Under the pieces are notes generated by a model, which searched no databases, was not told where the DNA came from, and worked only from the letters and a program-made list of their open reading frames with translations. A program made the translations under genes and the position numbers. A stretch of DNA of 64,000 bases from Homoserinimonas aerilata (GTDB taxonomy: Bacteria; Actinomycetota; Actinomycetes; Actinomycetales; Microbacteriaceae). Where the stretch lies: NCBI RefSeq assembly GCF_006716125.1, contig NZ_VFOM01000002.1, positions 1 through 64,000 of the forward strand, in the 5' to 3' direction. The first letter of the stretch is position 1; each line of letters opens with the position of its first letter. Positions 27,645 to 36,331 of this stretch are shown one piece after another.

Positions 27645-28970
27645 CTAGTTGATGTTCGGCGGCGGGCTGGTGACGTGCGCGTTCGGGCGCACGACCTCCA
27701 TCTGCCCTGTGCTCGAGAAGGTGTCGAGCAGCTCCAGCTCCTCGTTGATGACGGAGGTGAGGCGTCGGATGCCGGTGCGGATGGTCTCCTCGTTGGGGTA
27801 ACAGAAGGAGAGGCGTATCTTCTGGCGACCCCCGCCATCCGAATAGAACGCGGTGCCGGGAGTGTAGGCGACGAGTTCCTTGACGGCTCTCGGCAGCATC
27901 TCCTTGGAATCGAGCGGACTCGGCAGCGTGAGCCAGACGTAGAAGCCGCCGTTGGGCACGGTCCAGCTCATCTCAGGCAGGTGCTCGGAGAGAGCGGAGA
28001 GCATGGCGTCGCGGCGGCCGCGGTACACGCCACGGAAGGTGTCGATCTGGCCCTTCCAGTCGGCGGATGCCAGATACTCACTGATCGCGAACTGGCTGAA
28101 TGCGCTGGGGCACAACGTGGCCGATTCGTTCGCGAGGATGAGCTTCTCACGGATGGCGTGCGGCGCGAGGGCCCAGCCGACACGGAACCCGGGGGCGAGC
28201 GTCTTGGAGAAGGTGCCGAGGTAGATGACCCCGTCCTCCTCGATCGAGCGCAGCGCGTTCGGCGGTGGGGAATCGAAGTAGAGCAGCCCGTAGGGGTTGT
28301 CCTCGAGCACCAGGATGTCGTTGGCGCGGCAGATCTCGAGGATCTCGAGCCGGCGCTCCCAGCTGAGGGTCACACCGGCCGGGTTGTGGAAGGTGGGGAT
28401 CGTGTACAGGAACTTGATCGTCTTGCCGTCGGCCTTGAGGCGGGTGATCGCGTCGCGCAGGGCCTGCGGGATGAGCCCGTCGTCGTCCATGAGAACATGG
28501 GCGATCTCGGCCTGGTACGAGCGGAAGACGCCGATCGCGCCGACATAACTGGGTGCCTCGGCGAGGATGACATCGCCCGGGTTGATGAACAGTTTGGTGA
28601 CCAGGTCGAGCGCCTGCTGTGAGCCCGTCGTGATGACGACGTCGTCGACGCTGCCCCGGATGCCCTCCAGGGCCATGATCTCGAGGGCGCGCTCGCGAAG
28701 TTCGGGGGTTCCCTGGCCGGAGCCGTACTGCAGCGCCTGCGGGCCGTGGTCGCGCATGACCCGGTCGAGGGCGCCCGTGACGAGCTCGCTCGGCAACGCC
28801 GAGACGTAGGGCATCCCACCGGCGAGGGAGACGACCTCGGGCCGGGAGGCCACGGCGAACAGGGCACGAACCTCGGATGCGCTCAGGCCGGCGGTGCGGT
28901 CGGCATAGTGGTCGTACCAGGGGTCGAATCGCGTGCTCGACCCCCCCGATGTCGGTTCGTGGGTTGTCAT
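27645..28970 (-). CDS. PLP-dependent aminotransferase, class I/II (2-aminoadipate transaminase-like)
   Basis: 441-residue fold-type I aminotransferase without an N-terminal GntR domain. Motifs: SLAGGMPYVSALPSELV, TGSQQALDLVTKLF, PTFHNPAGVTLSWERR (the NPxG element), LEDNPYGLLYF, and the PLP lysine in YLGTFSKTLAPGFRVGW. Homologues include LysN/2-aminoadipate, aromatic and MocR-type aminotransferases, so the substrate cannot be fixed from sequence. Same strand as the Ddl-like gene downstream, with which it is often adjacent in Microbacteriaceae; a link to amino-acid supply for the ligase is inference. Confidence 0.85.
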   Translation of the reverse strand: MTTHEPTSGGSSTRFDPWYDHYADRTAGLSASEVRALFAVASRPEVVSLAGGMPYVSALPSELVTGALDRVMRDHGPQALQYGSGQGTPELRERALEIMALEGIRGSVDDVVITTGSQQALDLVTKLFINPGDVILAEAPSYVGAIGVFRSYQAEIAHVLMDDDGLIPQALRDAITRLKADGKTIKFLYTIPTFHNPAGVTLSWERRLEILEICRANDILVLEDNPYGLLYFDSPPPNALRSIEEDGVIYLGTFSKTLAPGFRVGWALAPHAIREKLILANESATLCPSAFSQFAISEYLASADWKGQIDTFRGVYRGRRDAMLSALSEHLPEMSWTVPNGGFYVWLTLPSPLDSKEMLPRAVKELVAYTPGTAFYSDGGGRQKIRLSFCYPNEETIRTGIRRLTSVINEELELLDTFSSTGQMEVVRPNAHVTSPPPNIN

Positions 28971-29027
28971 TGGTCATCCCAGGTGCCCTGAGGCGCTCGA
29001 AGAGTGGTGAAGAGATCAGAATACGCG

Positions 29028-29063
29028 ACGAAGGCCCGCACTTGTCTCAGTACGGGCCTTCGT
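29028..29063. terminator. Hairpin terminator between trxA and aminotransferase genes
   Basis: Perfect 11-base stem ACGAAGGCCCG / CGGGCCTTCGT with a 14-base loop, 29 bases after the trxA stop on the minus strand. Likely ends the trxB-trxA transcript. No T-run. Confidence 0.7.
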
Positions 29064-29092
29064 GGGGTCGCGGCGCGGGGCCGCGGATGCTC

Positions 29093-29419
29093 TTAGGCCA
29101 GGAATTCGGCCAGGTCTGCCTCGAGTGCGGGCTTCGGCTTGGCACCGATGACGGTCTTGACGACCTCTCCCCCGCGGTACACCTTCATCGCCGGGATCGA
29201 CGTGATCTGGTACTTCATCGCGGTCTGCGGGTTGTCATCCACGTTCAGCTTGACGATCTCGATCTTGTCGGCGTGCTCTGCGGCGATCTGGTCGAGGATC
29301 GGCGAGACCATGCGACAGGGGCCGCACCATTCGGCCCAGAAGTCGACCATGATCGTCTTCTCGGATTTCAGGACCTCGGCCTCGAAGTTGGCATCGGTGA
29401 CGTCGCGTGTTGTTGACAT
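29093..29419 (-). CDS. trxA: Thioredoxin
   Basis: 108-residue thioredoxin, the cytoplasmic disulfide reductant. Active site WCGPC at residues 31-35, preceded by VDFWAE; cis-Pro in TSIPAMKVY; C-terminal helix PALEADLAEFLA. Start MSTTRDVTD at 29419 with AGAGAG upstream; a longer frame through trxB is not genuine. Directly downstream of trxB (46 bases), as in many actinobacteria near the origin, so both are made together. Confidence 0.96.
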   Translation of the reverse strand: MSTTRDVTDANFEAEVLKSEKTIMVDFWAEWCGPCRMVSPILDQIAAEHADKIEIVKLNVDDNPQTAMKYQITSIPAMKVYRGGEVVKTVIGAKPKPALEADLAEFLA

Positions 29420-29465
29420 GTGCTCTCTCTTTCGTGGGCTTTCGTGGATCGGGGGTTCGTGCGGC

Positions 29466-30440
29466 CTAGGCGGGAACGACTTCTTCTGCGGGAGCTGCCG
29501 CCTGCTCCCGCAGGGCGGCGGGCAGCGAGGAGAGGAAGTGCTCTGCGTCGAGTGCCGCGACGGTGCCGGAGCCTGCCGCCGTGACCGCCTGCCGGTACGT
29601 GGGGTCGATGACGTCGCCCGCTGCGAACACGCCCGCGAGGGAGGTGCGCGAGCTGCGGCCCTCGACGGCGATCGTGCCGGCGGAGGTGAGATCGAGCTGG
29701 CCGTGCACGAGGTGCGTGCGGGGGTCGGCACCGATGGCGACGAACAGGCCGCTCACGTCGAGCACGCTTTCGGAACCGTCGATCGTGTCGACGAGTGAGA
29801 GGCCCGTGACCTGCTCCGCCCCGTAGACCTCCTTGACGGTCTTGTTGAACAGGAACTCGATCTTGGGGTCGGCCTTGGCGCGATCCTGCATCGCCTTGGA
29901 GGCGCGCAGCTCCTCGCTGCGGTGGATCAGGTACACCTTCTCGGCGAACTTGGTGAGGAACGTGGCCTCCTCCATGGCCGAGTCTCCGCCGCCGACGACG
30001 GCGATCGTCTTGCCGCGGAAGAAGAAGCCGTCGCAGGTGGCACACCACGAGATTCCGTAGCCGCTGAGCCGCTCCTCGCCCTCGACGCCCAGCTTGCGGT
30101 ACGCGGAGCCGGTGGCGAAGATCACCGAGAGCGCCTCGTGCACGTCACCGTTGCCGACTGTGACCGTCTTGACGTCACCCTCGAGTTCAAGCTTCACCAC
30201 ATCATCCGCCACCATCTCGGTGCCGAAGCGCTCAGCCTGCTGGCGGAACTTCTCCATGAGATCGGGGCCCATGACGCCCTCCGGGAATCCGGGGTAGTTC
30301 TCGACATCGGTCGTGTTCATCAGCTCGCCGCCGGCCTCAACGGAGCTCATGATCAGGAGGGGGTTGAGGCCTCCCCGGGCAGCGTAGATCGCCGCCGTGT
30401 AGCCGGCGGGGCCTGAGCCGATGATGATGAGCTGGCGCAC
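29466..30440 (-). CDS. trxB: Thioredoxin-disulfide reductase
   Basis: Flavoenzyme that reduces thioredoxin with NADPH. FAD motif IIIGSGPAGYTAAIYAARG at the start, redox-active CATCDG, NADPH motif VVGGGDSAMEEATFL and the C-terminal FAD motif GVFAAGDVIDPTYRQAVTAAGSG. GTG start at 30440 (VRQLIIIGSG). 324 residues fits the low-molecular-weight class. The extra hydrophilic C-terminal tail (ALREQAAAPAEE) is slightly long. Lies 68 bases after murJ on the same strand and immediately before trxA. Confidence 0.96.
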   Translation of the reverse strand: MRQLIIIGSGPAGYTAAIYAARGGLNPLLIMSSVEAGGELMNTTDVENYPGFPEGVMGPDLMEKFRQQAERFGTEMVADDVVKLELEGDVKTVTVGNGDVHEALSVIFATGSAYRKLGVEGEERLSGYGISWCATCDGFFFRGKTIAVVGGGDSAMEEATFLTKFAEKVYLIHRSEELRASKAMQDRAKADPKIEFLFNKTVKEVYGAEQVTGLSLVDTIDGSESVLDVSGLFVAIGADPRTHLVHGQLDLTSAGTIAVEGRSSRTSLAGVFAAGDVIDPTYRQAVTAAGSGTVAALDAEHFLSSLPAALREQAAAPAEEVVPA

Positions 30441-30508
30441 AGTGACTCTCTTTCGAAAAGGGGTGACGGTCAAGGCTGTCGAGCGATACAACCCATACTA
30501 TTCGCCGA

Positions 30509-32176
30509 CTATTCCGCGGCGCCCGGGCGGATGCGACGCAGCACGACGGCGAGCAGCGCCCGCAGTTCCGCGTTGCGCATGAGGGTGAGCAGGCCTGCGT
30601 ACGCGGCGCCCATGACGCATCCGATGACCACCATGGAGACGAGTGCACCCGGCATGCTGCCGACCGCGAAACCGCCGTCGTGCAGGCCGCCGAGCAGGGC
30701 GAGCAGGCCGGCACCGATGCAGGCGCTGATGATCGCCGCCACCACGAACTGCACGTGGCTTCGCAGTATGGCGCGCCCGCCGAGGGGGCCGATCTTGCGC
30801 CTCAGCAGCAGGAAGGTGAGAACCGTCTGGCACGTGATCGCAACAGAGGTCACAAGGGCGATTCCGACGGCGATCAGATCCACGGGGAGGGTCGTACAGA
30901 TCAGGAAGCCGAGCACGAACAGCGCCGACTTCACCAGCTCGATGAAGAAGACCGTGCGGGTGTCCTCCAACGAATAGAAGGCCCGCTGCATGACGAAGAC
31001 CGCGCTGAACGGAATCAGCCCCACCAGATAGGCGATGATCACGGCCGCCATCGCCTGCACATGGCCGAAGTCACTCTCGAAGACGCGGGCGAAGGGCAGC
31101 GCCAGCACGATCAGACCCGCAGAGGCGAAGGTGATGATGAGGCCTATGGTGCGGATGGCCGAGGAGAGATCGCTGCGCACGGCCGGGATGTCGCCGCGGC
31201 TGGCATGCGTGCTCATGCGCGTGTAGAACGCGGTCGCGATCGAGACCGCCACGACCGAGTGGGGGAGGATGAAGATCAGCCACGCATTCTGGCTGGTCGC
31301 GATCGATGCTCCCTCGTCGGTGGCCAGCGAGGTGACCTGGCTCTGCACGATCGCCGAGAGCTGCGTCACAAGGATCATGGCGAAGACCCAGCCGGCCGAC
31401 TTGCCTGTTCGACCGAGGCCGACGCCGCGCCAGCGGAAATCGGGGCGGAAGCGCAGGCCCGTGCGCCGCCAGAAGAAGGCGAGCACCCCGGCCTGGGCGA
31501 CGATTCCGAGGGTGGCGCTGCCGGCGAGGAGCGCGATGCGATCGGGCGTCCAGACCTCGAGAGAGCTGTTCGCCTCTGCTCCCCCGAACAGCACCGTGAA
31601 GGCCACAAGGCCGGCGATGGCGACAAGGTTGTTGATCACCGGGGCCCAGGCGAAGGGCCCGAACACGTGGCGCGCGTTGAGCACCTCACCCAGCAGGCTG
31701 TACACCGCATAGAAGAGGATCTGCGGCAGGCACCAGTAGGCGAAGGCCGTCGCGAGGGCGAGACCCTCGCTCGTGAAACCGTTGCCGCCGTCAGAGGCCT
31801 GCTGCGTGTAGATCGCCACCAGAACAGGCGCCGCGACCGTCGCGAGCACCGTGATGCCGAGGAACACCACAAGCCCCAGCGTGAGCAGCTTGTTGACGAA
31901 GCGTTGGCCCCCGTCATCATGCAGGGCCGAGCGCACGATCTGCGGCACGATGACGGCGCCCAGGATGCCGCCCGCAACGAGCGCGTAGACGTTGTTGGGC
32001 AGGGTGTTGGCGATACCGAAGGCATCAGCGGAGGCGCTGGCCGTCTGGCCGATCGTCTGCGCGAGCACGATCGCCTTGATGAAGCCGAGAACACGGGAGA
32101 CGACGGTTCCGGATGCGAGCAGGGCGCTCGAACGTCCGAGGCCGGGTGAGGGGGTGGCTGCGCCCGTGCGGGTCAC
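30509..32176 (-). CDS. murJ: Lipid II flippase MurJ
   Basis: 555-residue MOP-superfamily flippase with ~14 transmembrane helices, exporting lipid II for peptidoglycan synthesis. Family features: ASGTVVSRVLGFIKAIVLAQ with the conserved Arg, ADAFGIANTLPNNVYALVAGGILGAVIVP, and RAFYSLEDTRT. GTG start at 32176 overlaps the DUF6049 stop (GTGA). Unlike mycobacterial MviN it lacks the C-terminal pseudokinase and extracellular domain. Part of the DUF6049-murJ-trxB-trxA run, with all junctions short. Confidence 0.95.
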   Translation of the reverse strand: MTRTGAATPSPGLGRSSALLASGTVVSRVLGFIKAIVLAQTIGQTASASADAFGIANTLPNNVYALVAGGILGAVIVPQIVRSALHDDGGQRFVNKLLTLGLVVFLGITVLATVAAPVLVAIYTQQASDGGNGFTSEGLALATAFAYWCLPQILFYAVYSLLGEVLNARHVFGPFAWAPVINNLVAIAGLVAFTVLFGGAEANSSLEVWTPDRIALLAGSATLGIVAQAGVLAFFWRRTGLRFRPDFRWRGVGLGRTGKSAGWVFAMILVTQLSAIVQSQVTSLATDEGASIATSQNAWLIFILPHSVVAVSIATAFYTRMSTHASRGDIPAVRSDLSSAIRTIGLIITFASAGLIVLALPFARVFESDFGHVQAMAAVIIAYLVGLIPFSAVFVMQRAFYSLEDTRTVFFIELVKSALFVLGFLICTTLPVDLIAVGIALVTSVAITCQTVLTFLLLRRKIGPLGGRAILRSHVQFVVAAIISACIGAGLLALLGGLHDGGFAVGSMPGALVSMVVIGCVMGAAYAGLLTLMRNAELRALLAVVLRRIRPGAAE

Positions 32177-34020
32177 GGAGCCTGCCCATCGGCGTCGACC
32201 GGGTCGCCGACCTTCTCGACCGACTCTGGTGAGGCATCCGGCGCTGACTCGGCGGCCAGACGCGCGCGGCGTTCGCGACGACGGCGGGTCACCGTGCGCA
32301 CGATTCCGACGGCGAACACGATCACGAGCAGGGCGACGAAGACCGCGGTGAAGGCCGTCTCCCATTCCGCCTGCACATTCGTGGTGATGATGACCGGGCT
32401 CGAGACGGCCACGCCGGTTCCGCTCGTGAGATTCACCCGAAGCATCACATCGCCGTTGGCGATCGAGCGCACAGGAACGAGGGCGCGCGCCTGCGAGCCC
32501 GCCTCGACGACAACGGAGACGGGCGACTCGATCACATCGAGGATGGCGGTGTCCGCCGCGACATGCACGGCCACCGTCACAGGGAACGGCAGCGAGTTGC
32601 TGACCGTGATCGGGAGATTGCCCGTGTAGCTCCGCAGGTTGAGGGTGCTGCTCTCCTCCACCTTCACCGACTCGAGGATCTCGACCGAGCGACTCAGATA
32701 GGAGTTGACGGCGGGGGTCCACCCCGCGGTCAGATCGGCCCAGGAGTTCGATGACAGCGCCAGAAGGGCGAGGCGGCGCTCGCCGGTGATCAGGGTCGGA
32801 TCGGCGAGCACGGTCGCGAACTGTGCCAGGCCCGGCTCCGTCGCGAACATGGTGGCCAGCTGCGAGGTGCGCTCCGGCGCGACGGGACGATCGACGACGG
32901 CGACCTCGACGGATGCCTCCCCGCGGGCCGCAGCAAGGGTCGTCGTGGTCACCCCCGGATCCTGCGCAAGAGTGTCGAGCGTGATCGCCAGACGGTTGAC
33001 GCCGAGCGGGATGCTGCGGTCGAGCGTGAGCAGCATGGTGCTGCTGCTGTCGGGCCAGCTGGCGAGCGAGGCCGTGAGCGACGCCATGGCGGCGGCCCAG
33101 GACTCGTCATTCGTCGAGGAGGCGGCCAACTGCAGCTGGGCGGAGGCGGGGCTGTCGGCCACGAGCAGCGAACTGCCGGCAGAGGTGGCGGATGCGCGGG
33201 GCGCGCCGCCGGGGAAGGCCACCGATTCTGAGTCGACAAGGGTCGTGACGGGCCCCGCGGAGTTGAAGACGCCCAGATCGGCGGCGACGATGTCGCCGTT
33301 GCGCGGCCACACGATCGAATCCAGCGACCAGGGGAGATCGGTGAGCGTCTCCTGCGTCGGCACGGTCGGTGTGGTGGGCGGCTCCGGGCTGGCACTCGCG
33401 GAGGCCGGCGGCGTGCTCGACCCGGGTTCGCCATCCGTCGTGCCGTTGCCGTCGCCCGGGGCGGTGGACTCCTCAGGAAACAGCGTGGGGTCGATGGTGA
33501 ACGAGAGCGGGCCGGGGATCGTGCCAAGCCCGGCCTGACTCAGCGCCGCGACATCCGCATCCGCGTACCCAAGCGAGAAGGTCTCGTTGTCGGCGGTCGC
33601 GAGCCGTTCGAGCCACGCCGTCGCCGAGGCCGGCGCAGTCGTGCCCAGAATGCGGATCGACGCGACGATCATCGGGTCGACGCCGATGGCGACCGGCCTG
33701 CCGTTGAGCGAATTCAGCTGCCGGGTCAGCTCGCCCGTCGGAGCGGTGTACGCCTCGAGGAGTTCAGCAGGGATCAGCCCCGCCTCGGCAGGAGGAACCG
33801 TGATGGAGCCGACGATCGCGACGCGGCTCGGGTTGCCGTCGGCGGCGGCGACCATGGCATCCGGCCCCGCACTCTCCTGCCGGCTGGCCTCGTCACCCGG
33901 ATTCGCGGTCGCTCCGGCCGCGACCGAGCCCCCCACAGCAAGGGCGGCGCCGAGCAGGGCGGCACCGAACTTCAGGATCAGGGGCATCGGCCGGCGCGCT
34001 TTTTCGCAGTCGGCCAGCAT
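32173..34020 (-). CDS. DUF6049 family secreted, membrane-anchored protein
   Basis: 615-residue protein with an N-terminal signal sequence (KFGAALLGAALAVGGSVAAGATA), a ~530-residue extracytoplasmic region, a C-terminal transmembrane helix (TAFTAVFVALLVIVFAVGIV) and a short basic, then acidic, cytoplasmic tail. A Pro/Ser/Thr-rich linker (~residues 175-205) divides two folded parts. This is the large protein always found upstream of murJ in actinobacteria (DUF6049 type), suspected to act with MurJ in the envelope; its function is not established. The start may be 34020 or an in-frame ATG at 33987. Confidence 0.85.
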   Translation of the reverse strand: MLADCEKARRPMPLILKFGAALLGAALAVGGSVAAGATANPGDEASRQESAGPDAMVAAADGNPSRVAIVGSITVPPAEAGLIPAELLEAYTAPTGELTRQLNSLNGRPVAIGVDPMIVASIRILGTTAPASATAWLERLATADNETFSLGYADADVAALSQAGLGTIPGPLSFTIDPTLFPEESTAPGDGNGTTDGEPGSSTPPASASASPEPPTTPTVPTQETLTDLPWSLDSIVWPRNGDIVAADLGVFNSAGPVTTLVDSESVAFPGGAPRASATSAGSSLLVADSPASAQLQLAASSTNDESWAAAMASLTASLASWPDSSSTMLLTLDRSIPLGVNRLAITLDTLAQDPGVTTTTLAAARGEASVEVAVVDRPVAPERTSQLATMFATEPGLAQFATVLADPTLITGERRLALLALSSNSWADLTAGWTPAVNSYLSRSVEILESVKVEESSTLNLRSYTGNLPITVSNSLPFPVTVAVHVAADTAILDVIESPVSVVVEAGSQARALVPVRSIANGDVMLRVNLTSGTGVAVSSPVIITTNVQAEWETAFTAVFVALLVIVFAVGIVRTVTRRRRERRARLAAESAPDASPESVEKVGDPVDADGQAP

Positions 34021-34088
34021 GACGACGATTCTAGGGGGGATGCCTTGGGCCGCGCTGATGGCACGTCGAGCCCCGTTAGTCTGGTGCG

Positions 34089-35522
34089 ATGGAAAGCGTA
34101 GCCTCGGCGATCACACGGCTGGCGGCACTGGCAGAAGCTCCCCATATCTCGCGGCTGGCCCGAGCCTTCGCCGACGCCGGCCACGAACTCGCCCTCGTCG
34201 GCGGCCCCGTGCGCGACGCCTTCCTCGGGCGCGAACTGCACGACCTCGACTTCACCACCGACGCCCACCCCGACCGCATCGTCGACATCGTCGCCCCGAT
34301 CGCCCAGACGCACTGGGACATCGGCCGCGCCTTCGGCACCATCGGCGCCGTCATCGACGGGCACACCGTCGAGATCACCACCTACCGCACCGACGCCTAC
34401 GACGGGGAGACCCGCAAACCCGAGGTCGAGTTCGGCACCTCCCTCGAGGGCGACCTGGTGCGCCGCGACTTCACCGTCAACTCCATGGCGCTGCGGCTGC
34501 CCGAGCAGAAACTCGTCGACCCCTCCGGTGGTGTGGAAGACCTTGTCGCGCGACGGCTGGCCACCCCCGCTGCGGCCGACGTGTCCTTCGGCGACGACCC
34601 GCTGCGGATGCTCAGGGCCGCCCGCTTCACCTCGCAGCTCGGTTTCGTCGTCACCGACGACGTACAGGAGGCGATGCGCGCGCTCGCCCCCCGCCTCGAG
34701 ATCATCTCCGCCGAGCGCATCAGCGACGAGCTGTCGAAACTGCTGAGAACGGATGCGCCGCGCGCCGGAATCGAACTGTTGGTCGAGACAGGCCTCGCCG
34801 AGCACGTGCTCCCCGAGATCCCGGCGCTGCGCCTGCAGGTCGACGAGCACCACCACCACAAAGACGTCTACCAGCACAGCCTCACCGTGCTCGACCAGGC
34901 CATCGACCTGGAACGGGAGAGGCATCCGGATGCGGCGCCCGACCTCACGCTTCGGCTCGCAGCCCTCATGCACGACATCGGAAAGCCCGCCACCAAGCGC
35001 ACCGAAGCCGGCGGGGTCGTCACCTTCCACCACCATGACGTCGTCGGCGCGAAGCTCGCCGCCAAACGCCTGCGCTCGCTGCGCTTCGACAAGGAGACGG
35101 TGACGAGCGTCTCGCGACTCATCGAGCTGCACCTGCGCTTCTTCGGCTACACGGAGGGAGCCTGGACCGACTCGGCGGTGCGCCGCTATGTGCGTGACGC
35201 GGGCGACCAGCTGGAGCGACTGCACATCCTCACCCGGGCGGATGTCACCACCCGCAACAGGCGCAAGGCCGACAGGCTCGCCCACGCCTACGACGACCTG
35301 GAGGACCGGATCGCCGAACTCTCCGCCCAGGAGGAGATCGCCGCCGTGCGGCCCGACCTCGACGGCGAACAGATCATGGCGCTGCTCGGCATCTCCCCCG
35401 GCCGCGAGGTCGGAGAGGCGTACCGGTTCCTGCTCGAACTGCGGCTCGACGAGGGCCCCCTCGGCGAGGAGGAGGCCACCCGCCGCCTGCGCGAATGGCA
35501 TGCGGAGCGCACCGCGGGTTGA
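34089..35522 (+). CDS. pcnA: CCA tRNA nucleotidyltransferase with HD domain
   Basis: Adds or repairs the 3'-CCA of tRNAs; both tRNAs in this window lack an encoded CCA. Class II nucleotidyltransferase motifs: LVGGPVRDAFLG, HDLDFTTDA (catalytic Asp pair), RDFTVNSMAL and FGDDPLRMLRAARFTSQLGF. An HD domain follows (HHHHKDVYQHSLTVLD; LAALMHDIGKP; TFHHHDVVGAK), as in the actinobacterial enzyme. 477 residues. Divergent from DUF6049; ends five bases before the convergent TetR gene, marking the left edge of the accessory block. Confidence 0.95.
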   Translation: MESVASAITRLAALAEAPHISRLARAFADAGHELALVGGPVRDAFLGRELHDLDFTTDAHPDRIVDIVAPIAQTHWDIGRAFGTIGAVIDGHTVEITTYRTDAYDGETRKPEVEFGTSLEGDLVRRDFTVNSMALRLPEQKLVDPSGGVEDLVARRLATPAAADVSFGDDPLRMLRAARFTSQLGFVVTDDVQEAMRALAPRLEIISAERISDELSKLLRTDAPRAGIELLVETGLAEHVLPEIPALRLQVDEHHHHKDVYQHSLTVLDQAIDLERERHPDAAPDLTLRLAALMHDIGKPATKRTEAGGVVTFHHHDVVGAKLAAKRLRSLRFDKETVTSVSRLIELHLRFFGYTEGAWTDSAVRRYVRDAGDQLERLHILTRADVTTRNRRKADRLAHAYDDLEDRIAELSAQEEIAAVRPDLDGEQIMALLGISPGREVGEAYRFLLELRLDEGPLGEEEATRRLREWHAERTAG

Positions 35523-35527
35523 GCGGG

Positions 35528-36163
35528 TCAGTGGTTGGTGGGTCGAAGCATCCGCATCGCGAGGTCGGCGTAGGAGGTTGCGAGCGCCTCCGGGGTGAGG
35601 CGACCTTCGGGCGAGAACCATCTGGCGACGTCGATTCCGAGTGACAGGGCGGCCAGTACGAAGCCCTTGATGTCATCGATGTCGAACTCGCCTTGTGCGA
35701 CCCCGGCTTCGACCTCGGTCTGCAGCACTGCCTCGATCTCGTGCCGGAGGCCGGCGATGATCGCATGGTGCTGGGGCGTGAGCGCGGCCAGCTGGTATTG
35801 GGAGACGCGGGCGATCCGGTGGTTGCGCGCATGCCAGATGGTGAATTCGTAGATCATCCCGCGAACGCGCGACGCGGCGGGAGGGGACTGCCCTGCGGCC
35901 TCCCTGAGGGCGCGGAGAGCGGACTCGTGCCCGAGTCGCGCGAGAAGGAAGAGGATCTCTTCTTTTGAGCGGAAGCTCGAGTAGAGGGAGCCGGTGCTCA
36001 TTCCGGCCTGCTCGCTGATATGCCGGGTGGTCGTGCCCCCGTAGCCAGCGGTGAAGAACGAGTCCAGGGCGGCGTTGGCGAGCTTTCGGGCAGAGAGGGG
36101 CTCGACCTCGTCGAGGACCTCGTGGCGGCCTGACAGCTCGACGTGAGTGTTTTCCTGGGGCAA
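35528..36163 (-). CDS. TetR family transcriptional regulator
   Basis: Predicted repressor of the adjacent import/degradation operon. The helix-turn-helix spans residues ~24-70 (SARKLANAALDSFF, TTTRHISEQAGMSTGSLYSSFRSKEEIL); the remaining ~140 residues are a helical ligand-binding domain. TTG at 36163 was chosen because AAGGAC lies eight bases upstream. The frame opens earlier, from a GTG at 36235, but that start has no ribosome-binding site and would overlap the divergent -35 element. Acyl-CoA-responsive TetR proteins often control such gene sets; an acyl-CoA ligand here is inference. Convergent with pcnA. Confidence 0.88.
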   Translation of the reverse strand: MPQENTHVELSGRHEVLDEVEPLSARKLANAALDSFFTAGYGGTTTRHISEQAGMSTGSLYSSFRSKEEILFLLARLGHESALRALREAAGQSPPAASRVRGMIYEFTIWHARNHRIARVSQYQLAALTPQHHAIIAGLRHEIEAVLQTEVEAGVAQGEFDIDDIKGFVLAALSLGIDVARWFSPEGRLTPEALATSYADLAMRMLRPTNH

Positions 36164-36221
36164 TGTCGTTGTCCTTGTCCGCCCTGTTCGGGTTCGAGTG
36201 TATCGATCTCGAAGTGATCTG

Positions 36222-36265
36222 TTGACAACATACACGGGCGATGTAATACGATGAGCGAGCGCTCA
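36222..36265 (+). promoter_or_regulatory. Promoter and probable TetR operator of the import/degradation operon
   Basis: TTGACA (36222-36227), 16-base spacer, TAATAC (36244-36249), then the dyad TGAGCG-AG-CGCTCA (36252-36265) starting three bases after the -10. A repressor bound there would block initiation. The palindrome lies between the divergent regulator and transporter genes, the standard place for a TetR operator. Confidence 0.7.
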
Positions 36266-36331
36266 GTCATAATCTGGCATCCGATGCAGATCGCCCGCTC
36301 AGCGCGTCCTCACGTTTCAAAGGAGAAACCA

